Origin: Flavobacteriaceae bacterium Ap0902
GTDB taxonomy: Bacteria; Bacteroidota; Bacteroidia; Flavobacteriales; Weeksellaceae
Reading direction: 5' to 3'
Assembly (NCBI GenBank): GCA_009835005.1
Contig: WTFG01000001.1
Coordinates: 558,001-622,000 of the forward strand
Length of the DNA stretch: 64,000 nt
The notes under the pieces are model-generated. The model saw only the letters and a list, made by a program, of their open reading frames with translations, ran no database searches and was not told where the DNA came from. Both the position numbers and the translations under genes were made by a program. Positions 46,793-55,345 of this stretch are shown one piece after another. Every line of letters begins with the position of its first letter. Positions within the stretch are counted from its first letter, which is position 1.

Positions 46793-47500
46793 TTAGAAAT
46801 TCTGCTTTACAGCATATTTATCATAAAATGCCTTGATATGGCCAACAGCTTCTTCTGACGTGTCCACCACTCTAAATAGGTTTAAATCTTCCTCGTTGAT
46901 TTTACCATCTTTTAATAAAGTGCTTTTAAACCAATCAATCAATCCAGACCAGTAATCTGTGCCTACTAAGACAATCGGGAAACGTCCGATTTTGCCTGTT
47001 TGTATCAATGTTAAAGCTTCAAACAATTCATCCATGGTTCCAAAACCGCCAGGCAATACCACAAATCCTTGTGCATACTTTACAAGCATAACCTTTCTCA
47101 CAAAGAAGTAATCAAAGGTATGGCTTAAATCCCTATCTATAAATTCATTGTTGCCAGCTTCAAATGGTAATTCTATGCCTAAGCCTGCGGATTTGCCACC
47201 CCCACGTCTAGCGCCTTTGTTGGCGGCTTCCATAATCCCAGGGCCACCCCCGGTGATGATACCAAAACCGATTTTGGTGATTCCATAAGCGATTTCTTCT
47301 GCTAATTCATAGTATTTATGCTCATTTAGCGTTCTTGCAGAACCAAACATAGATACGCAAGGGCCCAATCTGGCCATGCGTTCATAGCCGTCTACAAATT
47401 CGCTCATGATTTTAAATACAGACCATGCATCATTTGTCTTCACTTCATTCCAGTCCTTTTGACGGAACTTCTCACTTATTCTTTGATCTAAATCTTTCAT
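46793..47500 (-). CDS. LOG-family (TIGR00730) nucleotide 5'-monophosphate phosphoribohydrolase
   Basis: LOG-family enzymes cleave the N-glycosidic bond of nucleoside monophosphates (cytokinin precursors in plants, purine nucleotides in some bacteria). Both family signatures are intact: GGGPGIMEAANKGA and PGGFGTMDELFEALTL. The 235 residues fit the family. The gene overlaps the upstream exonuclease by 29 bp, so the start region is in a different frame of that gene's end. It is the last gene of a three-gene operon with a HerA-like ATPase and the exonuclease. Substrate unknown. Confidence 0.88.
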   Translation of the reverse strand: MKDLDQRISEKFRQKDWNEVKTNDAWSVFKIMSEFVDGYERMARLGPCVSMFGSARTLNEHKYYELAEEIAYGITKIGFGIITGGGPGIMEAANKGARRGGGKSAGLGIELPFEAGNNEFIDRDLSHTFDYFFVRKVMLVKYAQGFVVLPGGFGTMDELFEALTLIQTGKIGRFPIVLVGTDYWSGLIDWFKSTLLKDGKINEEDLNLFRVVDTSEEAVGHIKAFYDKYAVKQNF

Positions 47501-48791
47501 TTTTATTTGGAATTTTTATAGCGTCCATATCAGTGTATGGAATCAATTGCGTATACTTTTTCTGATGTATAAATGTTTTTAAAAGAACGGTATTATACAT
47601 TGAGTTTGATAATGGGATACGAATTTTTTCTCTAATACTTAACTCTTCTATTTGGTTATAAAATTTATAAAATCCATATCCTAAGATACGATTATTATAA
47701 ACTTCTATAAAGGAAGTTTCTGTCTTGTCTCGGCCTTTGTCCAATAGGATAAAATTTTGTTGTTTAAAATTAATATCTTCTTTGATCTGTTTTATGAGTT
47801 TATCTAAACTGCTATAATCGTTAAATTGTTTTAACCAAGATTTTATTTTTGTATCTGCTTTCTTTTTATGGTCAAAAATCATCAGAGGTTGTCTCCGCTC
47901 ATTTTCCAATTTATCTATCTTCAAAACTTGTTCCTCATCTGCGTAAATGCCATATTTAAAAGGATCTGTTTTTAAAGGAATTAGATTTTTCTTGCCCTTG
48001 CGCTCATCTTTTGCTTTTAAAAGCGCAATGAGATAACTACCTGTCAATTCAAAAGTTATATTTTCTACGATAGACTGAATTCGGTGAGCATTTTCATTTT
48101 TTTGAATAAAAACACTATTCACCTCGTGGGCAATATTCTTCGCCGCTCCGATATGTACGATTTTACCTTTGGCGTTATGCAAATAGAAAACGCCAGTTTT
48201 GCTGGGTAGATTTCGTTCTAAATTCAATAATTTTTGAACCTGTTTTTTGCTGCCCGGTTCTTTCTTTGCATACGTCTGGATGATATTCTTTTTGGCGTCT
48301 TTTTCTAGTAGAATTTTAAATAACGCTAGTGTTGCCAAAGTGTCGCCGTCTGCCCTGTGTCTAGAACTTACTGGGATGCCAAGGGATTTGGCAAGTTTAC
48401 CCAATGAATGGGACTCTGCCTCTGGAATTAATTTTTGGCTCAGAATGACGGTGTCCAATGTTGGTCTTTCAAAAGGATAACCCAGTTCTTTGAACTCTTG
48501 TTTTAGCATTCTGTAATCAAAATGAACCCCGTGCCCAACGATGATGCAATCTTCTGTAATTTCTATTACTCTTTTAGCAATCTCATAAAATTTAGGCGCT
48601 CTAAGAACCATTTTATCTGTGATGCCTGTCAATTTTTGAACGTAAGGGTCTATGCCTCTTTGTGGGTTTACCATAGAACCAAATTGGTCTGTAACCACTT
48701 GGCCATCGAATTGATAAATGGCAATGTCAATAATTTTTTCTGTACCTACTTTTCCTCCTGTGGCTTCTATGTCTAATATGGCGTATTGCAC
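47472..48791 (-). CDS. DnaQ-type 3'-5' exonuclease with degenerate GIY-YIG-like region
   Basis: The N-terminal 170 residues are a DEDDh exonuclease of the DnaQ/epsilon type: DIEATGGK, VGHGVHFDYRML and HRADGDTLATLALF give the three Exo motifs. Residues about 195-280 resemble the UvrC-type GIY-YIG domain (TGVFYLHNAKGKIVHIGAAKNI), but the second Tyr is His, the catalytic Arg is replaced (AHEV) and the catalytic Glu near IALLKAKDE is not conserved, so that nuclease activity is probably lost. The C-terminal 150 residues are unassigned. The start is GTG at 48791, sharing a base with the stop of the upstream HerA-like gene (TAGTG). 439 residues. Confidence 0.8.
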   Translation of the reverse strand: MQYAILDIEATGGKVGTEKIIDIAIYQFDGQVVTDQFGSMVNPQRGIDPYVQKLTGITDKMVLRAPKFYEIAKRVIEITEDCIIVGHGVHFDYRMLKQEFKELGYPFERPTLDTVILSQKLIPEAESHSLGKLAKSLGIPVSSRHRADGDTLATLALFKILLEKDAKKNIIQTYAKKEPGSKKQVQKLLNLERNLPSKTGVFYLHNAKGKIVHIGAAKNIAHEVNSVFIQKNENAHRIQSIVENITFELTGSYLIALLKAKDERKGKKNLIPLKTDPFKYGIYADEEQVLKIDKLENERRQPLMIFDHKKKADTKIKSWLKQFNDYSSLDKLIKQIKEDINFKQQNFILLDKGRDKTETSFIEVYNNRILGYGFYKFYNQIEELSIREKIRIPLSNSMYNTVLLKTFIHQKKYTQLIPYTDMDAIKIPNKNERFRSKNK

Positions 48792-50332
48792 TATTTTCTA
48801 TACGTTTTTTTAACCCCCAATACGCCTAAAATACTTCTTGTGACTTCGCGTAATACGGTTCTACCTAATTGTCTAACCATGGTGTTTTTGCTCATTTTTT
48901 CTAAAAATGATTCTTCTTTGGTCTTTTTGGTTCTTGAAACTTGGATGGGTTCTCCAACGTCTTTACTGGCTGCTTTTATTATTTTTTCTGTTAAAATCTC
49001 ATAGGCAGATTCTCTATTGAATGTCTGATTATATTTCTCTACTAAGGCCGATTCGCTTACAATTTCATCAATTTCTTTCTCATCTAAAATATCCATTCTA
49101 GATTGTGGTGCAACCAAATGGGTATAAACCAAGGGAGTAGGAATACCTTTTTCGTTTAGAGCAGTAATAAAAGCTTCTCCAATTCCCAATTCTGTAATTA
49201 GTTGGTCTGATTTGTAAAAGTCTGATATAGGGTAGTTTTCTACTGCTTTTTTGATTTCTTTTCTGTCTTTTGCTGTAAAACCACGCAAAGCATGTTGTAC
49301 TTTTAACCCTAATTGACTCAAAACCTCATCTGGGATATCACCAGGCAATTGTGTAATAAAGTATATTCCAATACCCTTAGATCTAATGAGTTTTACAACA
49401 GTCTCAATTTGGTTTAATAAAGTTTTAGACGCCTCGTTAAAAATAAGATGAGCCTCATCTATAAAAAGACAAAGTTTAGGTTCTCCGCTGTCTCCTTGTT
49501 CTGGAAACGTAGCATAAATTTCTGCCAAAAGACTCAGCATAAAGGTAGAGAATAGTTGAGGTTTGTCTTGGATATCTGTTAAACGTACAATGTTTACAAC
49601 CCCTTTACCATCTCTGGTATTTAATAAATCTTCTACATCAAAGGATGGCTCTCCAAAGAAAATTTCTGCACCTTGTTGTTCTAGCGCTACAATCTTCCTG
49701 TGAATAGCACCAATAGAGGCAGAAGAAACACTGCCATAATCTTTTTTGAATTGCGCTTCACCCTCACCGTTATCATTAATATACATCAGGGTTTTCTTTA
49801 AATCATTTAAATCAACCAAGGGCAATGCATAATCATCACAATATTTAAACAAAACGGACATCACGCTTTCTTGCGTTTGATTTAGGTCTAATATTTTACT
49901 TAAAAGAATGGGACCGAATTCTGTGACTGTGGCTCTTAGTCTAACGCCTTTTTCTTTGCTTATCGTGAGTAATTCTACTGGAAAGCCTGTAGCTTTGTAG
50001 GGCATCTCCAATTTTTGCATTCTTTCTATGATATGCTTGTCCGTAGCATCTCCTGGTTTTGCGATTCCACTTAAATCGCCTTTTACGTCCATTACAAGGG
50101 ATGGAACTCCTTGATTAGAAAGTTGTTCCAGGATTATCTGCAATGTTTTGGTTTTCCCTGTTCCTGTGGCTCCTGCAATTAGCCCATGCCGATTAAACGT
50201 TTTGAGTGGTATTTTAATTTCAGCATCTGGCAAAACCTGGTCATCTAGTTTTCCTTTACCTAAAGTGATGTATTTACCTTTTGGATTATACCCTTTTTGA
50301 ATTTCTGTAATGAATGGTTTGGCGTTACTCAT
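48791..50332 (-). CDS. HerA-like ATPase (DUF853)
   Basis: P-loop ATPase of the HerA/FtsK superfamily. Walker A is GATGTGKTKTL (about 54-64) and Walker B is LCLFIDEAHLIF with a catalytic Glu. The N-terminal part has the family's strand ITLGKGKLDDQ and LIAGATGTG; the C-terminal 100 residues are Lys/Arg-rich. DUF853 proteins are widespread and their role is not well defined; HerA relatives pump DNA. First gene of an operon with an exonuclease and a LOG enzyme, with a well-formed promoter at 50350-50379. 513 residues, usual for DUF853. Confidence 0.88.
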   Translation of the reverse strand: MSNAKPFITEIQKGYNPKGKYITLGKGKLDDQVLPDAEIKIPLKTFNRHGLIAGATGTGKTKTLQIILEQLSNQGVPSLVMDVKGDLSGIAKPGDATDKHIIERMQKLEMPYKATGFPVELLTISKEKGVRLRATVTEFGPILLSKILDLNQTQESVMSVLFKYCDDYALPLVDLNDLKKTLMYINDNGEGEAQFKKDYGSVSSASIGAIHRKIVALEQQGAEIFFGEPSFDVEDLLNTRDGKGVVNIVRLTDIQDKPQLFSTFMLSLLAEIYATFPEQGDSGEPKLCLFIDEAHLIFNEASKTLLNQIETVVKLIRSKGIGIYFITQLPGDIPDEVLSQLGLKVQHALRGFTAKDRKEIKKAVENYPISDFYKSDQLITELGIGEAFITALNEKGIPTPLVYTHLVAPQSRMDILDEKEIDEIVSESALVEKYNQTFNRESAYEILTEKIIKAASKDVGEPIQVSRTKKTKEESFLEKMSKNTMVRQLGRTVLREVTRSILGVLGVKKTYRK

Positions 50333-50349
50333 CTAAATAGAAGTTTTAC

Positions 50350-50379
50350 CAAAGATATAAAATAGATAGGTCTGGGCAA
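50350..50379 (-). promoter_or_regulatory. Promoter of the HerA-exonuclease-LOG operon
   Basis: On the minus strand TTG (complement of 50377-50379), a 19-base spacer and TATCTTTG (complement of 50350-50357): a full match to the Bacteroidetes consensus. The -7 box ends 17 bases before the ATG at 50332. Confidence 0.7.
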
Positions 50380-50401
50380 TATTCATTCTTTATGAAATAA
50401 A

Positions 50402-51397
50402 TTACTCTGGCAATTGAAAACGTACAAAGGTTGGATAATGATCTGAATAATTCACTTTCAAAATATCATAAGAAACTGGTTTGATTTCCTCTGAGCTAAA
50501 TACATAATCTAATTTGAGTGGTATCTTTAAAGACCTAAATGTGTTTCCTGGTTGGGTGCCAACTTCTGTAAAAGCATCTATTAAGCCTTCTTTGATTTTA
50601 TAATATTCAAAAGAAGTTGGAACAGCATTTAAATCACCCCCTAAAATCACAGGATGTGGCGATTTTCTAACTATATCTTGAATCAAATTAATTTGACTTT
50701 GATGTACCTTAGCTGCATGGGCAACCTTGGTAATCAACATTTTACTTTTTTCGCTCACATCTGTACTGTTGATGGTTGGTTTCTTTAATTCTTCTTGGTC
50801 TAGATGCAATGATTCCAAGTAAAAATTGATTAATCTAATCGTATCATGAGGCATCGCAATATCCCCATACACAGCTGTCAATGGGAAATTATCATACCTA
50901 ATTTGGCTAGATTCTACGATTGGGTATATGCTGGCGATTCCAAGTGAGTTATAATTTTCAAAAAAATAGGGGTTGGGTTCACCTAATCGCTTCATTAGTT
51001 CATCACTACCACCTCCCATTTCTTGTAAGAATACAATATCTGGCTGGTGGGCATGAAATAAATTATAAATACCCTCTAAATCATCATAAAAATAACGAAC
51101 GTTATAAGTCATTAAAGATAAATCGGCGGATTGTTCACTCGGGTTGTTCCAAAAAGGAAACCAAGGCTTAATCAGAATCATTAAGGGGATAGATAAAAAG
51201 GTAAATATCAAGCTTCTTTTCACACTTAATAATGCCCAGAGTAAAATCAAAAACAGATTAATTCCAATGACGATGGGGAAAGCGAGCGCAAAAGACGTCC
51301 AATAGGGTGAAACCTTTGGCGTAATCCATTGATTAAGAAGAGGTGCGTAAGCACAAAGCAATACAATAATATGAATGATATTTAGAAATTTTTTCAC
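50402..51397 (-). CDS. Membrane-anchored endonuclease/exonuclease/phosphatase-fold protein
   Basis: N-terminal 90 residues form three hydrophobic helices; the rest is an endonuclease/exonuclease/phosphatase domain with LMTYNVRYFYDD, the acidic PDIVFLQEMGGG, ILGGDLNAVPTS and a final SDHYPTFV motif (Asp-His). These residues bind metal and catalyse hydrolysis of nucleic acid or phosphoester bonds; the substrate is unknown, and the membrane helices put the catalytic part on one side of the inner membrane. The start is GTG at 51397; a stop codon in the same frame lies 12 bases upstream, so no earlier start is possible. Transcribed alone from a divergent promoter. Confidence 0.82.
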   Translation of the reverse strand: MKKFLNIIHIIVLLCAYAPLLNQWITPKVSPYWTSFALAFPIVIGINLFLILLWALLSVKRSLIFTFLSIPLMILIKPWFPFWNNPSEQSADLSLMTYNVRYFYDDLEGIYNLFHAHQPDIVFLQEMGGGSDELMKRLGEPNPYFFENYNSLGIASIYPIVESSQIRYDNFPLTAVYGDIAMPHDTIRLINFYLESLHLDQEELKKPTINSTDVSEKSKMLITKVAHAAKVHQSQINLIQDIVRKSPHPVILGGDLNAVPTSFEYYKIKEGLIDAFTEVGTQPGNTFRSLKIPLKLDYVFSSEEIKPVSYDILKVNYSDHYPTFVRFQLPE

Positions 51398-51417
51398 TCT
51401 TCTTCTTTATAGAATGC

Positions 51418-51449
51418 CAAAATTAATGATTCTTGACGACATAAGACAA
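51418..51449 (-). promoter_or_regulatory. Promoter of the endonuclease/phosphatase-like gene
   Basis: On the minus strand TTG (complement of 51447-51449), 21 bases, then TAATTTTG (complement of 51418-51425). It ends 20 bases before the GTG start and supports that start. Confidence 0.6.
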
Positions 51450-51483
51450 TTAGGTAGGTTTAAATAAAACGCTATAAAATATG

Positions 51484-51491
51484 TATATTTG
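51484..51491 (+). promoter_or_regulatory. Probable promoter of the small membrane protein / mutL unit (-7 element)
   Basis: TATATTTG matches TAnnTTTG. It ends only six bases before the ATG at 51498, so the transcript may be leaderless or nearly so. No TTG is seen at the -33 position. Confidence 0.5.
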
Positions 51492-51497
51492 TAAACT

Positions 51498-51827
51498 ATG
51501 TTAGAGAAATATTTTAATCGGCATAAACCCCGTAAGTTTAATTATATACCCAGATATTATGATAAGGAAAATCAAGACCTTATTTATAATAGAATAGGGG
51601 ATGGACGTTTTGCGTCTAATTATGTACACAAAAAGAAGGCTGCTCGCAATGAGCAATTAGCCCATGAAGATCGCATTGATTTAACCAGTTATAGGGTTAG
51701 GTCTAAAAGATCCACAAGAAACCCACAATTTAATGTCTTTTTAATCCTTGTGGGAATGCTTTTAATTATCTTGATTATGTGGGTTGTGACCAATCCAGAA
51801 TTCACCAATATGTTTTTGAATGAATGA
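51498..51827 (+). CDS. Small C-terminal single-pass membrane protein
   Basis: 109 residues: a basic, aromatic N-terminal part (KPRKFNYIPRYYDKENQDLIYNRIG) with no recognised domain, then one strong membrane helix near the C-terminus (about 80-98, VFLILVGMLLIILIMWVV). Similar proteins before mutL in Flavobacteriia are sometimes labelled riboflavin synthase subunit beta; nothing in this sequence supports that name. It overlaps mutL by 8 bp and is probably cotranscribed and coupled with it. Function unknown. Confidence 0.8.
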   Translation: MLEKYFNRHKPRKFNYIPRYYDKENQDLIYNRIGDGRFASNYVHKKKAARNEQLAHEDRIDLTSYRVRSKRSTRNPQFNVFLILVGMLLIILIMWVVTNPEFTNMFLNE

Positions 51828-53589
51828 TGTAATTCATTTACTGCCAGATCATGTTGCTAATCAAATTGCAGCTGGTGAGGTGGTGCAAAGACCATCTTCT
51901 GTGGTCAAAGAATTATTAGAAAACGCCATAGATGCTGGAGCAACTAAAATACATTTGGTGGTGAAGGAGGCTGGTAGGCAACTAATTCAAGTGATAGACA
52001 ATGGTAGAGGGATGAGCGTTAAAGATGCTCGCATGGCGTTTGAAAGACATGCTACTTCTAAAATTAGAACCACAGAAGATATATTTCATATTTTGACCAA
52101 AGGGTTTCGTGGAGAGGCATTAGCTTCTATAGCTGCCGTGGCACATGTAGAGTTAAAAACGAGACAGGAGGGCATCGATTTGGGTACGGCAATCCAGATC
52201 AATGGGGGCAAAATTAAAAATCAAGAACCTGTTGTAACACCAAAGGGTACCATTATATCTGTTAGTAACCTATTTTATAATGTACCAGCAAGAAGAAACT
52301 TTTTAAAATCCAATGCCGTTGAATTTCGCCATATTATAGACGAATTTCAACGGGTTGCCCTAGCGCATGAGCATATAAGTTTCCAATTAACGCATAATGA
52401 TAATGATGTATTTCAATTAGCAGAGGCTAATTTAGCCCAAAGAGTTCTTCATATTTTTGGTAGAAAATTAGAAGGGCAATTGGTTCCCGTGGGGGAAGAG
52501 ACAGATGTGGCTAAAATCAATGGTCTAATTGGAAAGCCAGATGTGGCTAAGAAATCCAGAGGAGAGCAGTTTTTCTTTGTTAATCAACGGTTTGTGAAAA
52601 GTGGTTACTTACACAAAGCTGTTCAGAGTGCTTTTGAAAGTTTAATATCAGAGGGTTTGCATCCAAGTTATTTTATTTTTTTAACGATAAACCCAGAGAA
52701 AATTGATATTAATATTCATCCTACCAAAACAGAGATTAAGTTTGAAGAAGAAGCTATTATTTATGCTCAACTACGTGCAGCAGTAAAGCATGCTCTTGGG
52801 CAATATCAGGTAACCCCAACCCTAGATTTTGATAGACCTACGTGGGATGTACCTACACTTAACAGGAAAAAAGAAATTAAAACACCAGAAATCAAGGTAG
52901 ATAAAAGTTATAATCCATTCAAGAATCCGTCTGGTTATGGGAGCTCCTCTACACCCAAAGCAGGGGGTAGTTTTTCATATTATAAGTTAGAAGAAGAATC
53001 CGAGCCTATTCAAAATCAAATCATAGAATCTGGGATTAATTTTAAACGTGAGGTCTTGCAATGGCATCAATCGTTTTTGGTCACGGAGTTTCAAGATGAT
53101 TTGGTTTTGATAGATCAGCATCGTGCACACCAAGCAGTTTTGTATGAAAGATTTATTAAAAAAACAAAAGGTAATTCTTTGAGTCAACAATTGCTATTCC
53201 CCATAGAGGTGCATGCCGATTCCAAAGAGATTTCTATTTTATTAGAAACAGAACAATTATGGATTTCTTTTGGCTTTGATTTTAGTTTTGAAAAAGATTT
53301 AATTATCGTAAATGCAATTCCAGCGGATATTACGGCGGAAATGGTTCCATCTGTGATTTCAGAGTTTCTAGCCTCAGATTATAGAGAGGATGGCCTCAAG
53401 TATGAGGAAATATTGGCTAGATTTATGGCCAAATTTGCTGCTGTAAAGAAGGGGACAGCAATGTCCACAGAAGAAAGTAAACATTTGGTACAGCAATTGT
53501 TTGAATTGGAACAGTTTAATTATACACCATTTGGTAAAAAAATTTATCGTAAAATTGATTTAGCAGAAACTTTGAGAATGCTAGACTAA
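51820..53589 (+). CDS. mutL: DNA mismatch repair protein MutL (no endonuclease zinc site)
   Basis: Mismatch-repair matchmaker. The N-terminal GHKL ATPase motifs are ENAIDAGATKI, DNGRGM and KGFRGEALASIAA, followed by the LIGKPDVAKKSR-type transducer region. The C-terminal dimerisation domain has DQHRAHQAVLYERF where endonuclease MutL has DQHAxxExxxxE, and the zinc-site motifs (ACKxAxK, CPHGRP) read AAVKKGT and TPFGKK, so it probably lacks nicking activity. From memory this is usual in Flavobacteriia. The variable linker (about 330-400) is Ser/Pro/Lys-rich. 589 residues. Confidence 0.95.
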   Translation: MNDVIHLLPDHVANQIAAGEVVQRPSSVVKELLENAIDAGATKIHLVVKEAGRQLIQVIDNGRGMSVKDARMAFERHATSKIRTTEDIFHILTKGFRGEALASIAAVAHVELKTRQEGIDLGTAIQINGGKIKNQEPVVTPKGTIISVSNLFYNVPARRNFLKSNAVEFRHIIDEFQRVALAHEHISFQLTHNDNDVFQLAEANLAQRVLHIFGRKLEGQLVPVGEETDVAKINGLIGKPDVAKKSRGEQFFFVNQRFVKSGYLHKAVQSAFESLISEGLHPSYFIFLTINPEKIDINIHPTKTEIKFEEEAIIYAQLRAAVKHALGQYQVTPTLDFDRPTWDVPTLNRKKEIKTPEIKVDKSYNPFKNPSGYGSSSTPKAGGSFSYYKLEEESEPIQNQIIESGINFKREVLQWHQSFLVTEFQDDLVLIDQHRAHQAVLYERFIKKTKGNSLSQQLLFPIEVHADSKEISILLETEQLWISFGFDFSFEKDLIIVNAIPADITAEMVPSVISEFLASDYREDGLKYEEILARFMAKFAAVKKGTAMSTEESKHLVQQLFELEQFNYTPFGKKIYRKIDLAETLRMLD

Positions 53590-53617
53590 ATATTGAAAAA
53601 GATTTATACAGAAATAT

Positions 53618-54331
53618 ATGTTTAAGAATATACCTCAAATAACCAAAAACCTACTGATATTAAATACGTTGTTTTTCGCGGCAAAATATTTACTCATGGG
53701 TTCTATGAATTTAGATGTGCTTTTGGGTGCATTTTTCCCCCTTTCAGACAACTTCAAAAGTTATCAGATTATTTCGCACATGTTTATGCATGCAAATTTC
53801 ACACATTTCTTATTTAATATGTTTGCTTTGTGGATGTTTGGTTCTACTGTAGAGCGAGCATTAGGAGAGAAGAAATATTTAATATTATATTTTGCAGCAG
53901 GATTAGGTGCTTTTGCTTTGTTTAATATAACCAATTATATAGAAGCCAAAACACTCATAGATTCTTATGAACTTACGGGGCAGCAAATAGCAGATTTGCG
54001 TACATTAGAACCAGGAATGGGCTATGACAATATGATGGATTTGAGAATGATTTATTCTACGCCCATGATGGGAGCCTCTGGTGCCATATTTGGAGTTCTA
54101 GCGGCTTTTGGAGTTATGTTCCCTAATGCTATATTGATGTTAATCTTTCCACCTATTCCAATGAAGGCCAAATATTTTATCCCTATTTATATCGCTATTG
54201 AATTATACTTGGCGGTTCAAGCAAACCCAGGTGATAATGTAGCCCATTATGCCCATTTAGGAGGCGCTTTGATAGGTTTCATTTTAGTGAAAATTTGGAA
54301 GAACAACACAAATAAACCACAATGGCAATAA
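53618..54331 (+). CDS. Rhomboid family intramembrane serine protease
   Basis: Six-helix rhomboid core with Ser154 in MGASGAIFG and His213 in HYAHLGG; HMFMHANFTHFLFN near 54-67 supplies the oxyanion region. The loop between helices 3 and 4 (about 105-145) is long and rich in Glu and Met. It overlaps the next rhomboid gene by 10 bp and follows mutL by 28 bp. Substrate unknown. Confidence 0.9.
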   Translation: MFKNIPQITKNLLILNTLFFAAKYLLMGSMNLDVLLGAFFPLSDNFKSYQIISHMFMHANFTHFLFNMFALWMFGSTVERALGEKKYLILYFAAGLGAFALFNITNYIEAKTLIDSYELTGQQIADLRTLEPGMGYDNMMDLRMIYSTPMMGASGAIFGVLAAFGVMFPNAILMLIFPPIPMKAKYFIPIYIAIELYLAVQANPGDNVAHYAHLGGALIGFILVKIWKNNTNKPQWQ

Positions 54332-55170
54332 TAGATGACATTAGAAACAGATTTAATAAGGGAGATTTATCTATTAAATTAATTTATATCAATGTAGTAG
54401 TTTTTCTTATAGCCACGATCGTTCAATTAATTGCTAAGAATGGTTTTTTAACGCAAGTTTTAGGTCTGCCTAGTAATTTGCCCTCATTTATAACAAAACC
54501 TTGGACTTTGTTTACCTATATGTTTTTGCATGTGCGCGCCATGCATTTACTATTTAATATGTTAATGCTTTGGGTTGTGGGTCAGTTTTTCTTTAGATAT
54601 TTTGGAGATAAAGCCTTTGCTCAATTTTACTTTTTAGGAGGGCTTTGTGGGGGTGTTTTTTACGTATTATTTCAATTTATTTATCCTCAAAGTTCTCTTT
54701 TGATGGGTGCTTCTGCAGCTATTTATTCTGTGCTATTTGCTATGGTAGCTTATAAACAGGATTTAAAAGTTAAATTAATGTTCATTCAAGAACCTGTTAA
54801 ATTAATGTATGTGGCTATCGGCTTTATTGTACTTGGCTTTATATTCAATGCAGAAAATATAGGAGGCAATATTTCTCATGTGGGAGGAGCCGTTTTTGGC
54901 TATTTATATATGAAACAATTTGAAAGAGGACAAACCTTATCTGGCTTTTTTAACTCAATCTTTGGAGGTTTGAAACCTAAAAAGAAATCAAATCTACACG
55001 TGAAGAAAAATGCTAAACCACCCAGAGATGATTATGAATATGCAGAATGGAAGAAACAAAGAGAGGCTAGAACCAATCAAATATTAGAAAAAATCTCACG
55101 CTCTGGGTACAATAGTTTGACAGATGAAGAAAAAGCATTTTTGTTTCAACAAAAAGGAGGCGAAAAATAA
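54322..55170 (+). CDS. Rhomboid family protein with C-terminal extension
   Basis: Second rhomboid in tandem, different in sequence from the first. The active site is Ser131 in MGASAAIYS and His186 in NISHVGG; HVRAMHLLFN is the N-terminal side. After the membrane core a Lys-rich linker leads to about 45 residues (ILEKISRSGYNSLTDEEKAFLF) that look like the small domain found at the end of many Bacteroidetes rhomboids (DUF6576-like). Coupled to the upstream rhomboid by a 10-bp overlap, so the two may form a pair. Confidence 0.88.
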   Translation: MAIIDDIRNRFNKGDLSIKLIYINVVVFLIATIVQLIAKNGFLTQVLGLPSNLPSFITKPWTLFTYMFLHVRAMHLLFNMLMLWVVGQFFFRYFGDKAFAQFYFLGGLCGGVFYVLFQFIYPQSSLLMGASAAIYSVLFAMVAYKQDLKVKLMFIQEPVKLMYVAIGFIVLGFIFNAENIGGNISHVGGAVFGYLYMKQFERGQTLSGFFNSIFGGLKPKKKSNLHVKKNAKPPRDDYEYAEWKKQREARTNQILEKISRSGYNSLTDEEKAFLFQQKGGEK

Positions 55171-55173
55171 TTC

Positions 55174-55204
55174 TTTGTTCTTTGCGATATAATACTTAGA
55201 TTTG
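55174..55204 (+). promoter_or_regulatory. Promoter of tRNA-Cys
   Basis: TTTG at 55174-55177, a 19-base spacer and TAGATTTG at 55197-55204: the best complete Bacteroidetes promoter in the window. Its -7 box ends 20 bases before the tRNA. Confidence 0.75.
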
Positions 55205-55224
55205 CAACCTTTAAACAAGGAAAT

Positions 55225-55295
55225 GGTTTCGTGGCCGAGTGGCTAGGCAGAGGTCTGCAAAACCTCGTACAGCGGTTCGAATCCGCTCGAAACCT
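55225..55295 (+). tRNA. tRNA-Cys (GCA)
   Basis: Acceptor stem GGTTTCG (55225-55231) pairs with CGAAACC (55288-55294), and the discriminator base is T55295. The D-loop has GAGTGGCTAGGC; the anticodon loop reads TCTGCAAA, anticodon GCA for Cys; the T-arm carries GCGGTTCGAATCCGC. CCA is not encoded. No other tRNA is adjacent. Confidence 0.95.
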
Positions 55296-55345
55296 CTTAT
55301 TGAATCTCTTGAACTGATGTTTACTCGTGGGTTTAAGGGATTTTT

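Noticed and set aside
51498-51827. Name riboflavin synthase subunit beta for the 109-residue protein
   Set aside because: The sequence is a basic peptide with one membrane helix; it has no feature of riboflavin synthase.
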